Below are positions 43,827 through 55,104 of a DNA stretch of 64,000 bases, piece by piece. Each line of letters begins with the position of its first letter. Position 1 is the stretch's first letter. Under the pieces are notes generated by a model. It ran no database searches, was not told the DNA's origin, and saw only the letters and a program-made list of their open reading frames with translations. Source of the DNA: Ceratopteris richardii. Lineage: Eukaryota > Streptophyta > Polypodiopsida > Polypodiales > Pteridaceae. The position numbers were made by a program, and so were the translations under genes. The stretch spans positions 19,098,698-19,162,697 of the forward strand of contig CM035444.1 of assembly GCA_020310875.1 (NCBI GenBank). The letters run 5' to 3'.

Positions 43827-45910
43827 ATCTTGTATACCCATTTACTACCAGTGGTCTTTTTGCTTGGAGGAAAATCACATAAAGACAAAGTACCATTCTT
43901 CATAATAGCATCATATTTGGATTGCATGGTAGCCATCCAATATTCTCAATTTTTTGCTTGATCAAAAGAAATAGGCTCATTCTTATCACAAAGACTAGAG
44001 GAAGCCATTACATAGCAATCTGATGCAAAAGAAGCACTATGAGAGCGTGAACGAGTATGATATGACAAAGATGCATTTAATTTGCTATCTCGTAGAGTCT
44101 ACACCAGCCATTTATGCATAGTTTTTGCTTCCTCTATTTCATCCCTCTCATCATCAAGTGCATCATGTAAATCTGCATCAAGAATGGAATTATCTGCATC
44201 ATCATGTAGAACCTATAAAGGCTAAGAAATCGCCTCATTTGGACTAGCACTTGACTGTCCACCTATAAAAAGAGGTAACAAAGTGTCGTACACATCTTTG
44301 GAGCTAATTGATCTCTTCGTAGTACATGAAATAAATGGTTGAATTGCATCTTCCACAAAAACAACATCATGACTAACCAAATTGTGTTTAGTCTGTGGAT
44401 TATACACATGATAGCCTTTTCTTTTAGAACTGTACCCAACAAAAACACATTTTACTACTTTATCATCCAATTTTTTGCATTGTTTTTCAAGCACTAATGC
44501 ATATGCGAGACAACCAAAGACATGCAGATGAGCATACGGAGCCACATATGGAGTCATAGAATGTAGTATTTTGGTGGGACACCTGTTAGGTACATATGCC
44601 GCACAGATATCAACCTCAAGCCAAAAGCTATGTGGTAAAGCCTAACTTTTGACCATACACATCACCATGTCCATGAGAGACGTGTTCTTTCTTTTAGCAA
44701 ATCGATTCTATTGAGGTGTATATGACACAGTACACTAATGTTTTATCCCATGTTTAGCCAAAAATGCATTAAAATTAGAAAACATGTATTCCCTCCCTTG
44801 ATCAAAACTGAGGGTGCCCATTTTACATGATGACATATTTTCAGCCAAAAGCATAAACTCTTTGAAGCACATAAATAATTTGGACTTTGCTTTCAATGGA
44901 TACATCCATGCATGCCTAGAAAAATCATCAATAAAATTCATGAAGTAAAGGTAGTTCCCAAAAGAAGGTGTTTGCATAGGACCACAAACATCACTTTGAA
45001 CAAACAACAATTTATGAGTAGCTTGAATTAAATCATCTTCTAGAAAGGAGGAGATTTCTGTCGGCATAGCAAACTAGCAAAATTTAGATGACCAAAGCAT
45101 GCATGTCAAAGCTTTGTATATGAGATAGCATGAGAATCTTGAATTTAGATGACCAAAGTGTACATGTCAAAGCTTTGTATATGAGATATCATGAGAATCT
45201 TGAACTACACATGATGAATCATTATCAGATTTTGCATAGTCTATGAGCTTATACATCCACGACATAAAATGTCAAAAGAAATGTAACATCGGCATTTGAT
45301 AGATCATGAATTGTACATCTATCATCAACAAATTTGAGAACCAAGCTGATCTTTGCTAATGTTGAAACTGACAATAGATTTTTCTTAATCCCTGGCACAA
45401 ACAAAGCATCTGACAATGTGAAAGAACTACCATCACGAGTAGTGAGAATGATCTTGTCAACTCCCATTAGAGGATAAGAGGAGTTGTTAGTGCATGTGAC
45501 AGTATTCCCTATAGGGGCACACTCAAGTGAAGTGAAGAAACTACGTTAGGATTCAATATGTTTGGTTGCTCCACTATCAAAGTACCAAACATTTGAGTCT
45601 ACTATAGACATACATTGTTTATGAGAAGATTTTTCATAACTACAAACAGTAGAAGATGTCCATTCTTCATTTTGCACAAGATTTGCAGATCTATTTTAGA
45701 TGTAGAGGCCTTTGCAACAACCATTCCAACCTTTTTTTTCTTTGCATCTTTTGCACCCAATTTTGGGCAACTCTTTATGACATGATAATTACCTTTACAA
45801 TATTTGTAGAACGACAAAAATACCCCAACGGTCCTAGCGTGTTCTCACAGACATCTCTACCAAAATATATCAACAAAAGTGATGCTCATGTTGCTTACCT
45901 CCGGAAATAG
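43827..45910 (-). pseudogene. Degenerate copia gag-pol remnant, minus strand
   Basis: Broken frames recognisable in order from high to low coordinates: a zinc knuckle (YCKGNYHVIKSCP, about 45775), a protease frame with FDSGA near 45570, gag-pre-integrase (about 45250-45467), integrase (QSDVCGP, DQGREY; 44735-45067), post-integrase (FGCLAYALV, 44222-44557) and the RT N-terminus (KWVYK) cut by element A. Several stops and frameshifts make it inert. It shares its zinc-knuckle region with the plus-strand remnant at 45930-46466. Confidence 0.85.
45081..45202. repeat. Two-copy 61-bp tandem duplication
   Basis: 45081-45141 and 45142-45202 are near-identical (AATTTAGATGACCAAAG...), inside the degenerate copia. 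It looks like a local slippage or unequal-exchange product. Confidence 0.85.
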
Positions 45911-45929
45911 TTGGAGAGTGAGCATGTAA

Positions 45930-46466
45930 TGAAGGAGATTCAATAGACAGTTTTTTGACAAAGATCAAATATTTGAACGAGTAATTGATTTTGTTCTATG
46001 AAGTATTACAAGATAGTTCACTTATGCAGAATGTTCTTAATGGTCTTCCATATCTATATTAGAGTTTTGCTTCCACTCTTTGATTGATGATGAAAAGCAA
46101 TCCAAATGCCTTAACATTTGAGGAGTTAGTCTCTATTTTGTTTCAGGAAGATCAATCAAGGCAGAACATGTCCATTATGCATGGTGTAGATCAAGCTTTC
46201 CTAGCTAGTCAGAAGGGCAAAGAAAATGGAGCTCATTCACTAAGAAACAGAGATCTCCTAATGTTACAGAGTCAAAGAAGGAAGACAAAGATGAGAAGAA
46301 AATAGAAAAGTAGAAACAATTTTCTAAATAATATAAGGGAAATGATCATGTCATAAACAGTTGTCCAAAAAAGGATGCAAAAGATGCAAAGAAGAAAGAG
46401 GTTGGAATGGTTGTTGCAAAGGCCTTCACACCTAAAATAGAGTTTTCTAATCTTGTTCAATATGAA
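45930..46466 (+). pseudogene. Degenerate copia gag remnant, plus strand
   Basis: Broken gag frames: LTFEELVSILFQEDQSRQ (from 46084) and a knuckle-like KGNDHVINSCPKKDAKDAKK (about 46340). It is the same family as the minus-strand remnant but in the opposite direction, so the two meet head to head near 45.92 kb. It is interrupted at 46466 by element C and resumes at 51971. Confidence 0.75.
46462..46466. repeat. Target-site duplication of element C, left (ATGAA)
   Basis: ATGAA before the 5' LTR equals 51971-51975 after the 3' LTR. Confidence 0.9.
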
Positions 46467-46851
46467 TGTTGAGATATCAAGCTCAACATGTGATGATCGA
46501 GGATGACACATATCACTTTTTCATTTCTCCGACATGTATAGTGGTCATGCCGGTATATGTCAGGGATACTTCATTGAGATTTACTAGATTTATCTATTGC
46601 AAGTGATGGCACGTTTGTTTCTTGTCAACTCACTCATTTGCAGAAATTAAGATTTTTCCTTATGTACTTTTCTTTATAAATTGCACTTGTATTTTTGTTT
46701 TAGGTCATTCTTGTACATTCCTTTTATGTAATAGAAGAAGAAGAAGAAGAAGAAGAAGATCATTCTTCTTTGCCTCAATCTATGTGTGTGCTTCTATTTG
46801 ATTGTGAGAGTGTGTGTGTGAGCTCTCTTCCTTATCTCCTTCCTTGCGACA
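46467..46851 (+). repeat. 5' LTR of element C (385 bp)
   Basis: It begins TGTTGAGATATCAAG, contains a (GAA)n run near 46735-46760 and ends GACA at the primer site. The longer GAA run explains part of the length difference from the 3' LTR. Confidence 0.92.
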
Positions 46852-46864
46852 TGGTATCAGAACC
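46852..46864 (+). other. Primer-binding site of element C, initiator Met tRNA
   Basis: TGGTATCAGAACC directly follows the LTR, the usual copia site with a change near its end. Confidence 0.88.
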
Positions 46865-47300
46865 AATGTGGCTGTAGACAGCTTGTGGAGAAGGCCGATG
46901 GTGAAGAGTATGCAAGAAGGTATGGAGAAAGCAACATTCACAAATGACCTCATATTGCTACAAAGATTGGCATGAAGGTAGAATGCCTCAAAATATTTTC
47001 GGGAGTTAATCTTTTAGGGTCACTCGTTTTTGTGAGATTTCTATTTCAGAGCCATCTCGGCCTCTGTTTTGAGCCCGTAAGGTGGGGCCCATAGAAAAAC
47101 CAAGTAAGTTTGCAAAACTATAACTTGCGTCCTGTTTGACGACATTCATATATTCTAGATCCAAAATTTCAAGCGATTCTGTGTACTTTGATACACAAAA
47201 ATTGTGTTTTTCTGAGATCGAACTATCACGTCGTAGTGCAATAGTGTTCGAGTAGAAGTGCTGCTCATAGTGTTTTGCAGTGTTGTGATTTGCTACAAAA
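46865..47300 (+). other. Leader of element C
   Basis: About 440 bases between primer site and gag start. I see no gene in it. Confidence 0.6.
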
Positions 47301-50300
47301 ATGGCAAACGCAGATGGAATGAGTCAGCTTATGAGCGATAAGCTGGACAAGAACAATTTCCATGCTTGGGGATTTAGGATGACAAATTTCCTTATGGGAA
47401 AAGGCTACTGGAAGTACATCAAAGGAGAGAACAAAAATGCTTCGTAGTTACCAGAGAGTAATCGGACTGTAGACGAGTTAAAAGCATATGAGGAATGGAA
47501 TCAAGGAGCACGAAAGCTAATGTATTGGCTATCTGTTAGCATACAGGATAGCATGATTGGACACATACAGGATGCCACGACTCCAAAAGAGGCTTGGAAT
47601 AGTTTGATCGCTTTGTATGAAACCAATACAAAGGCACGGAAGTTGAAACTCAAGAATGAGCTGCATACATTGGAGAAAAATGGCATGTTGATAATTGACT
47701 ACACCCTAAAAATCAAAAGCATATGTGAGTCACTTGCATCTATTGGCATGAATGTAGATGATGATGATAAGGTGGAAGTGTGTCTTCGTGGTTTAGGAGC
47801 TGCATATAAGAAATTCAAAACTTCTATACAGACTAGGGAAAATATTTCAAATTTTTCTGATTTGGTGTCCATGTTGATTATTGAAGAAAAGAATATTGAT
47901 GAGGACTCAAATTCACAAGGAAAATCTAATTATGAGTAGGTATTCTACTCTGGCAGAGGAAGAGGCAGAGGCAGAGGCTTCGGAAGTGGAAGAGGAAACA
48001 GTAACCAAGACCAAAGTCAACATTAGAATCATGGAGGAGGTAGAGGACAATTTTGAAGTAGGGGGAGCCAAAGAGGCCACAAAAATTTCCAAAGAAATGA
48101 TTTAGGTAATGATAGTAAAGGATGTTGGAATTGTGGTAAACCTGGACAATTTGAACGTGATTGCAGGTTGAAGAATCAAAATAATATAAGGCAACAAAAC
48201 AACTATGCATCCACGTGTAGATGAGTCTGAGAAACTGTTCATGGTTCAATATCATACGATGAATAGGATGTCTGTTGGTGCTTCAAAATCGAATGGTAAT
48301 GTCTGTTATGTTGATTCAAGTGCTTCAAATCACATGACTAGTCATGTGGAATGGTTTAGTGGTTTGCAAAAATTGCCAGTTCTTGGATATGTTGAAACAT
48401 GTGATGACACATCACATCCTATCAAGCATATAGGAAACATAGCATTGTCTATGGAGGACAAAAAGGTAATTCATCTTGCTGATGTGTTGCGTGTTCCAAA
48501 TATAACAAAGAATCTAGTTTCTGTTAAACAAATGGTTGACTAAGGATTACAAGTTAGGTTCAATGTTGATGGCTTATATGTAGAAGAGTACAAACAAAAT
48601 GGACGATTGATTGCCAAAGGAAACAAAGTGGGTAGGATGTTCACCTTGAACGTGAAAATTCCTGAAATGAATGCAGCCATGTTTGCAAAAGGTGTAGGAG
48701 TTATTGCTGATATAGAGATTTGGCACAAACAAATTGGACATGCAAATTTGCAGAGGCTGAAATCGATGTAGTCCAAGGAGATTGTCAATGGACTACCAAA
48801 TTTCAAGGTTTTCAAGATGCAAAAGGTATGTGAAGCATGTCAATTTGGTAAATAGTCAAGAGCATCATTTCCGCATGACAAGCATGTTATTGAAAATGTG
48901 TTGGAAATAGTACATACAAATGTTTGAGTCCTATAAAGACTACATCTATGGGTAGTTGCACGTTTTATGTTACTTTCATTGATGAACATACATAGAGTGT
49001 ATGGGTATATTTCATAAAAGAGAAGAGAAGGTGTCCACTCACTTCCAGAATTTTAAGGCTATGGTGGAAAAGCAATTAGAAAAGTATATTCAGATATTAA
49101 GGTCTAATGGAGGAGGTGAATACATGTCAAATGAGCTCAAAAAATTTCTTAAAGGTCATGGAATTCGACATCAGTTTTCATGCAGTACACACCACACCAA
49201 AATGGCATTGTTGAACATAAAAATAGACATATTGTAGAAATAGCAAGAGCTTTGATGGCTGAGAAGAATATGCCTCATTGTTATTGGGCAGAAGCTGTGC
49301 ATACTACTGTATACATCAAGAATACAACTTTGAGTGCTATTGTACATCAAGTTACACCTGAAGAGAAGTTTACAAGTAAAAAGCCAAACATATCACATAT
49401 GAAAGTATTTGGATGTATTGCATATGTACATGTTCCATATGATTTGAGGATGAAGCTTGATCCAAAAGCAGAAAAATGTATCTTCATTGGATACTCCCTT
49501 GAGCAAAAGGGGTATAAATGTTATAATCCACTCACATGATAGGTGAAGCTAAGCAGAGATGTGGTGTTTGATGAAATGTCAAGATTCTATGCAGATGCCA
49601 AAGATAGACTTGATCTTGAACCAAATGACAAAGAAAATGCTCAAAAATCAAGTGCAAAATATCAAGTTTTGAGTGGACCAGATGCATCACCAAGAAATAG
49701 TTCCAACTCAAATCCATGGAGTGGAAGATTACACGAAAATTTCAGTCCAGAAAATTCATCAACTACATCAAAGAAAGGTAAAGAAAAGCTTTCTGATGGT
49801 AGTAAAACATCTACAGGTTTTGAAGACATTGATGGAGATTCAAGCGGTTCAGAGAAGAGCCTTGATGAGGAACTCCTACTGCCCTCTGTAAAGGCTCCAG
49901 GAGTTAGAAAGGCACATGTAGATGATACAAGGAGAAGTGACCCAGGACCAAGAAGATCTGGGAGGATGTGGAATTCTATGCAACGATTGATGTATGATAG
50001 GTATATGGCTTGTCATTGTGCATACATGAAAAAGGTAATACAAGATGCTGAACCTTCTTGTTTTGAAGATGCAATAAAAAATGCACATTGGGAAAAAGCT
50101 ATGGATGAGAAGGTGGTTGCCCTTTATGGAAATGATACATGGAAGCTAGTTCCATTGCCACAAAGAAAGAAATCCATAGGCTGCAAGTGGGTTTACAAGG
50201 TAAAGCACAATGCTCATGGTAGCACAAGTAGGTAGAAAGCACAATTGGTAGCACAAGGATATGCATAGACATATGACATTGATTATGAGGAAATGTTCAA

Positions 50301-51593
50301 CCCTATAGCAAAATTGTCTATTGTTAGAACACTTGTTGCATTAGCTACAGTAGAAGGATGGACTTTGCATCAGATGGATATAAAGAATGTTTTCCTACAT
50401 GGTTAATTACAGGAAGAAGTATACATGGATCAACCACAAGGATATGAAGATTCAAAGTACCCAAAATATGTTTGCACGTTGCAAAAGACTTTGTATGGGC
50501 TTAAACAATCCCCTTGTGCTTGGCATGCAAGGATTGCTAATTATTTGACCACCATTGGATTTTCTATGTGTGATGCAGATCATTCATTATATGCAAGGAA
50601 GGGCGATGATGGCATCACGATTGTGGCTATTTATGTTGATGACTTGATTGTAGGAGGTGGAAAGGAAGCAAGCATTAAAGAGGTAAAGCAACTCCTTATG
50701 TAGGAATTTGACATGAAAGATCTTGGTGTGCTACGCTACTTCTTGGGCATTGAGTTTATACATACAAAAACAAGTATATGGATGTCACAAAGGCAATATG
50801 CCTTGAGTATGCTATAAAAGTATGGTATGGCTGATTGTAAGCCAATTTCTATGCCATTAGATCAAAGTTTGAAGTTGGATACTACATCACGTGAAGCATT
50901 GGAAAATGCTACTATGTACAAAAAAATTATGGGAAGTTTGATATATCTCACAATCACAAGGCTTGATCTAAGCTACACTGTTGGACTTGAAAGTCAATTT
51001 ATCCAGATTCCCAAGAAGCCACATTTAGATGCTCTAAGGCGCACTCTATGTTATGTGAGTGCTACTTTGGATTATGCATTGTTTTATGAAGCAGGCATAG
51101 AGTTGTAGGTTCATGGATACACTGATGTAGATTAGGCTGTCATAATTCCAGACAGAAGATCTACTATTGGCTTTCTATTCTCACTTGGGAGTGAAGCTAT
51201 TACATGGAGCAAGAAGAAGCAACCCACTATTGCTTTTTCGAGTACAGAGGCTGAGTATAGAGGTGCTACAATGGCAACATGTGAGGCATCGTGGCCAGAG
51301 ATGCTACTTGTAGATTTAGGTATGGAAGTGCAAAAGCCTATCACCATCTATTATGGTAATCTTAGTAGCATAGAGTTAGCATGGAACCCTGTTTTTCATG
51401 CTAGAGCAAAGCATATTGAGGTACATTATCATTTCATCAGAGAGAAGGTATTAGCAGGTGATCTTGATCTTGTTTATGTGAGAACAAATGAGCAGGTTGT
51501 TGATATTTTCACTAAAGCGCTTGGAGTAGAGAAGTTGAAGAAGTTTCCGAAGATGCTTGGATTAGAGGACATGATGTTGAGCTTGAGGGGGAG
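47301..51593 (+). pseudogene. Copia gag-pol of element C, many stops
   Basis: Start MANADG at 47301. Recognisable parts: UBN2-type gag (47301-47939, with a TAG near 47446), a knuckle CWNCGKPGQFERDC (about 48124), a protease with DSSASNHM in place of DSGA (about 48314), gag-pre-integrase, integrase (SNGGGEY about 49100; PHQNGIVEH), RT with YVDD (about 50632) and RNase H ending DIFTKALG. Stops interrupt it at several sites, for example near 47446, 48541, 50233, 50267, 50404, 50701, 50816 and 51106. It is not functional as read. Confidence 0.9.
51581..51593 (+). other. Polypurine tract of element C
   Basis: GCTTGAGGGGGAG immediately before the 3' LTR. Confidence 0.88.
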
Positions 51594-51970
51594 TATTGAG
51601 ATATCAAGCTCAACATGTGATGATCAAGGATGACACATATCACTTTTTCATTTCTCTCGCATATATAATGGTCACACTCATATATGTGAGGGATACTTCA
51701 TTGAGCTTTACTAGATTTATCTACCGAGAGTGATGCACATTTGTTTCTTGCCAATTCACTCATTCACAGACATTAGGATTTTTCCTTATGTACTTTTCTT
51801 TATATATTGCACTTGTTGTATTGTTGTTTTAGATCATTCTTGTACATTCCTTTTATGTAATAGAAGAAGAAGAAGAGCATTCTTCCTTGCCTCAATCTAT
51901 ATGTGTGTGTTTCTCTTTGATCATGAGAGTGTGTGTGTGTGAGCTCTCTTCCTTCTCCTTCCTCGTGACA
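51594..51970 (+). repeat. 3' LTR of element C (377 bp)
   Basis: It begins TATTGAGATATC, so the terminal TG has mutated to TA. Otherwise it matches the 5' LTR and ends GACA before ATGAA. Confidence 0.92.
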
Positions 51971-52030
51971 ATGAAGAATGGGCATTTACTATTGTATGCA
52001 GCTATGATCCATGTTCTCATGAGAAATATA
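51971..52030 (+). pseudogene. Plus-strand copia remnant, continuation
   Basis: It starts with the repeated ATGAA. Its EEWAFTIVCSYDPCSHEK frame matches the corresponding part of the minus-strand remnant (EEWTSSTVCSYEKSSHK, upstream of FDSGA). Similarity ends near 52030. Confidence 0.7.
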
Positions 52031-52394
52031 AAATTCCATGAAGGTTCATTTAAAACGTATCTTGCCCGGTTATATTAGTTTTGGAAGAGAGAGAAAGTCC
52101 ATGTGAAATCATGAAAAGTGATATGCCTCAAAGTTTGTGCCCATCGGGCCTTCGACGAATTTGAACTTTTTCCTCTCATCCTTTGACCCATATAATGTGT
52201 GTTTAGGACATTTTTCACTTTTTTTCTCTACTCTCCAAAGTAGAATGACTTCTCTCTTTCTCATAATTATAGACGCTTTTGCCATGATAAATCTCAATCC
52301 AAACACTTTCACTAAACTTTTCAACCAACAGGACTCTATGTGATAAAGTTCCATACCAATATTTCAATCAGTCATGAGTATGCAACAATGAGAA
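52031..52394. other. No recognised feature
   Basis: AT-rich sequence. No supported gene or repeat. Confidence 0.5.
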
Positions 52395-52601
52395 AGGCAT
52401 TTTGAAGAGCTCTTCAACCTTTGTGAAGTTGAAGCATTACACAAAGAAGGCGAAAAACATATTGACATATGGAGAGATGGAGTTGTTTATCCAGTTGATC
52501 CTCAAACTGGAAGGTATCCACCTTTTTATAATCTTCATGATCTGATTAGATTTGTAGGAGATGGTGATGATGGTTTATGTGGATATTGTTCAAGGCTCTG
52601 A
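52395..52601 (+). pseudogene. Orphan coding fragment, 68 codons, unknown
   Basis: An open frame with protein-like composition follows an in-frame TGA and ends at TGA 52599-52601. It includes HIDIWRDGVVYPVDPQTG, RYPPFYNLHDLIRFVGDGDD and GYCSRL. There is no start codon; an upstream AG could be a splice acceptor. Its amino-acid make-up does not resemble the nearby retroelements. It could be the last exon of a host gene, an exon carried by an element, or chance. I do not recognise the family. Confidence 0.35.
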
Positions 52602-52831
52602 GACTTATGAAAGGACTATATGCAATACATAAAATATCTACAAAATATATTACATCAAATGGATTTACATAAGAAAGATCTAGAAAAGAAGTGAGGTTTC
52701 GTATAGGGTCATGCCCTCCCCTCTCAAGGGAGGCCTTGCTTGAACTAGCATGGAAGGAGAGGATAATAGCTGTATTAATCTCATAGGAATTGTAAATGAT
52801 TGTATCTGCACACATAATAATGTAGTACCCA
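52602..52831. other. No recognised feature
   Basis: Spacer between the orphan fragment and the 511-bp duplication. Nothing supported. Confidence 0.5.
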
Positions 52832-53853
52832 ATGGAGTGTAGTACCCAATCTCCATGCGTGAAGGCAAGGATGCCCTAGCAAGGTGAGAGCACAAGAACA
52901 TAGGGCGAATTGAGTGAGCTTTGCAAGCAAACACGAAGATTCCATTCTAGCTTTCATGACATTGCAGACTTGAAAAGTTACTATCGAAAAAACATCCCTA
53001 AAATTTTGAGTTGAAGGAGGTAATAGTTTTATGGAATTTATGGAGGGAGAAGCATCTCTTGGTACAGAGTAAACTTTTTTTCTTTTTAATGGAGGTTTGG
53101 CCGAGGCCTACTTCCCCGAGCTTTAACTTTGAAATTGCAACTGTACAAGGAAGGGCATAGTACCCATGGGACCCCCTTTATCCCACAAGAACAGTGGTTT
53201 ACATGGCTGGGTTAAACCGCGGTCACAACTATCGCAAAACTGAACAAATGATGGCACATCAGCCACATGCTTCATCTTTCCAAGTTATACATGTCCCTTA
53301 CATGTTGTTGAGGGGGTTGAACCCTCGCCCTTGCCTCAAGAGATGGAGTGTAGTACCCAATCTCCATGCGTGAAGGCAAGGATGCCCTAGCAAGGTGAGA
53401 GCACAAGAACATAGGGTGAATTGAGTGAGCTTTGCAAGCAAACACGAAGATTCCATTCTAGCTTTCATGACATTGCATACTTGAAAAGTTACTATCGAGA
53501 AAACATCCCCAAAATTTTGAGTTGAAGGAGGTAATAGTTCTATGGAATTTATGGAGGGAGAAGCATCTCTTGGTATAGAGTAAACTTTTTTTCTTTTTAA
53601 TGGAGGTTTGGCCGAGGCCTACTCCCCCGAGCTTTAACTTTGAAATTGCAACCGTACAAGGAAGGGCATAGTACCCATGGGACCCCCTTTATCCCACAAG
53701 AACAGGGGTTTACATGGCTGGGTTAAACGACGGTCACAACTATCGCAAAACTGAACAAATGATGGCACATCAGCCACATGCTTCATCTTTCCAAGTTATA
53801 CATGTCCCTTACATGTTGTTGAGGGGGTTGAACCCTCGCCCTTGCCTCAAGAG
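52832..53853. repeat. Tandem direct duplication, period 511 bp
   Basis: 52832-53342 and 53343-53853 are near-identical (starting ATGGAGTGTAGTACCC, ending CCTTGCCTCAAGAGA), with scattered single-base differences. No convincing ORF. The segment ends with GGTTGAACCCTCGCCC, which resembles a tRNA B box, but no tRNA fold was found by eye. It is probably a fragment of an unknown repeat duplicated locally. Confidence 0.9.
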
Positions 53854-54360
53854 ACGAGAGGCCCAACCATCTACCTTAGCAGCCTGGAACAGAATAAACA
53901 TTCTTATCCCATAACCTTTTTGACTTAATAAATTAGAGCCATTTCCGTGATATCCCTCCATGTATTCAAGGAAGCCCCAATATATTCGAAATATGTAAGT
54001 GTAATAAATGGAGGGAGCCTCGCTTAGCCCTAACCCTAGATTGATCAATGAAACTCAAAGTATGATTTGAACACTCTTACCCTTCAGTTGAGGCTTGTAC
54101 AACTTTGTCTTTTCTTCTTAATTTAACGCCATGTTCTCGAAAAAAGTTGCAAATGTTGGAATACTACACAAGAGGCAAAACATCATAATTTCAGCATGTA
54201 GAACTTGAAAGTGCTTTTTGGAGTATTTGTGCCACCTTATCCTATTTGAGCTCTGCCTATCACCCTAAGAGATCTTTCAATACTTGTGGAGAAATTGTGA
54301 TGCTTTCCAAAGGAAAAACCGAAAAGTCAAAGCTAAGTCCTAAACGTGTTTCAAAATCTC
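53854..54360. other. No recognised feature
   Basis: AT-rich intergenic sequence without a supported gene. Confidence 0.5.
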
Positions 54361-55104
54361 ACAAATCCTGATCGTCTGTTTAGCCTGCGATCCGACAGCA
54401 GGCGGCGTGCCAATTGGAGGTGAGAACGGCGCTTTGGGGGCACGCACGGTGCCATCCGATTGGTCGGTCCCAGCTGCCGCTCAGCTGCTGCGTGGAGCAG
54501 CGTGAGCTCCTTCTCTGCACTGTACGCAAGAGGAAAACAGTAATTAAAAGAAAAGCAGCTTCCGCCGGACCGCGGCGCTGCTTTCGCGAGGGATATCGTT
54601 GATGGCTGAACTAGGAGCACGTACGGAGGCTTCTGCGAAGAAGGATAAAGAGAGAGGCGAGATTCCGCGAGATGTCCTGGCACAGCTTGGTAATTTGGAA
54701 ATAGGCTTACCTTAAAGAAAGCTCGAGAGGGCAAGGTCTCTTTTTCATCAGTGGGAGCCTTGGGAGGATGTTTTTGCGATGTAGCGCACTAGGTCGCGCA
54801 GAGGCCGCTGCATGCTCTCCATTAATGCTTCGTGTACTTCATGATGAGAAGAGTCTGTGAGTCATGAAGGAGAAAGACCCCAAGCAGAAACAGTGGAGCT
54901 AAAGGAAGATGGGCAGGGACGGACAGAGGGAGCGTGCCGCCCCGCGCGTTCATTCAAGGCATAGAGGAGCTGTTGCCTAACGGCAGACCGGCGGATCACC
55001 CCCTCTGCTTTTCCTCTCTCCCTGACAGACAGTGTTGACATCGCATTTTAAGCTTCTGCTATTAGCGTCGCCTCCTTGCTGGCGTTGTTGATCTCGTCAA
55101 TGGT
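54361..55104 (+). promoter_or_regulatory. GC-rich upstream region of the receptor kinase gene
   Basis: Base composition changes sharply to GC-rich and CpG-containing at about 54370 and continues into the gene, unlike the AT-rich sequence before it. It probably holds the promoter and 5' UTR. No TATA box could be assigned. An ATG at 55100 lies five bases before the annotated start, out of frame. Confidence 0.45.

Larger units (their letters stand above)
46467..51970 (+). mobile_element. Copia element C, complete but degenerate (5504 bp)
   Basis: Two LTRs, Met-tRNA primer site, polypurine tract and a 5-bp duplication define it. The LTRs differ in length (385 and 377 bp) and at several bases, so it is clearly older than B. 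It is inserted in the plus-strand copia gag remnant, which resumes in frame-related sequence at 51971. Confidence 0.94.

Noticed and set aside
53300..53345. Possible tRNA gene at the end of the 511-bp unit
   Set aside because: Only a B-box-like string; no cloverleaf could be drawn by eye.
54351..54734. 127-codon minus-strand ORF upstream of the kinase gene
   Set aside because: GC-rich sequence gives long chance ORFs; no domain or homologue recognised.
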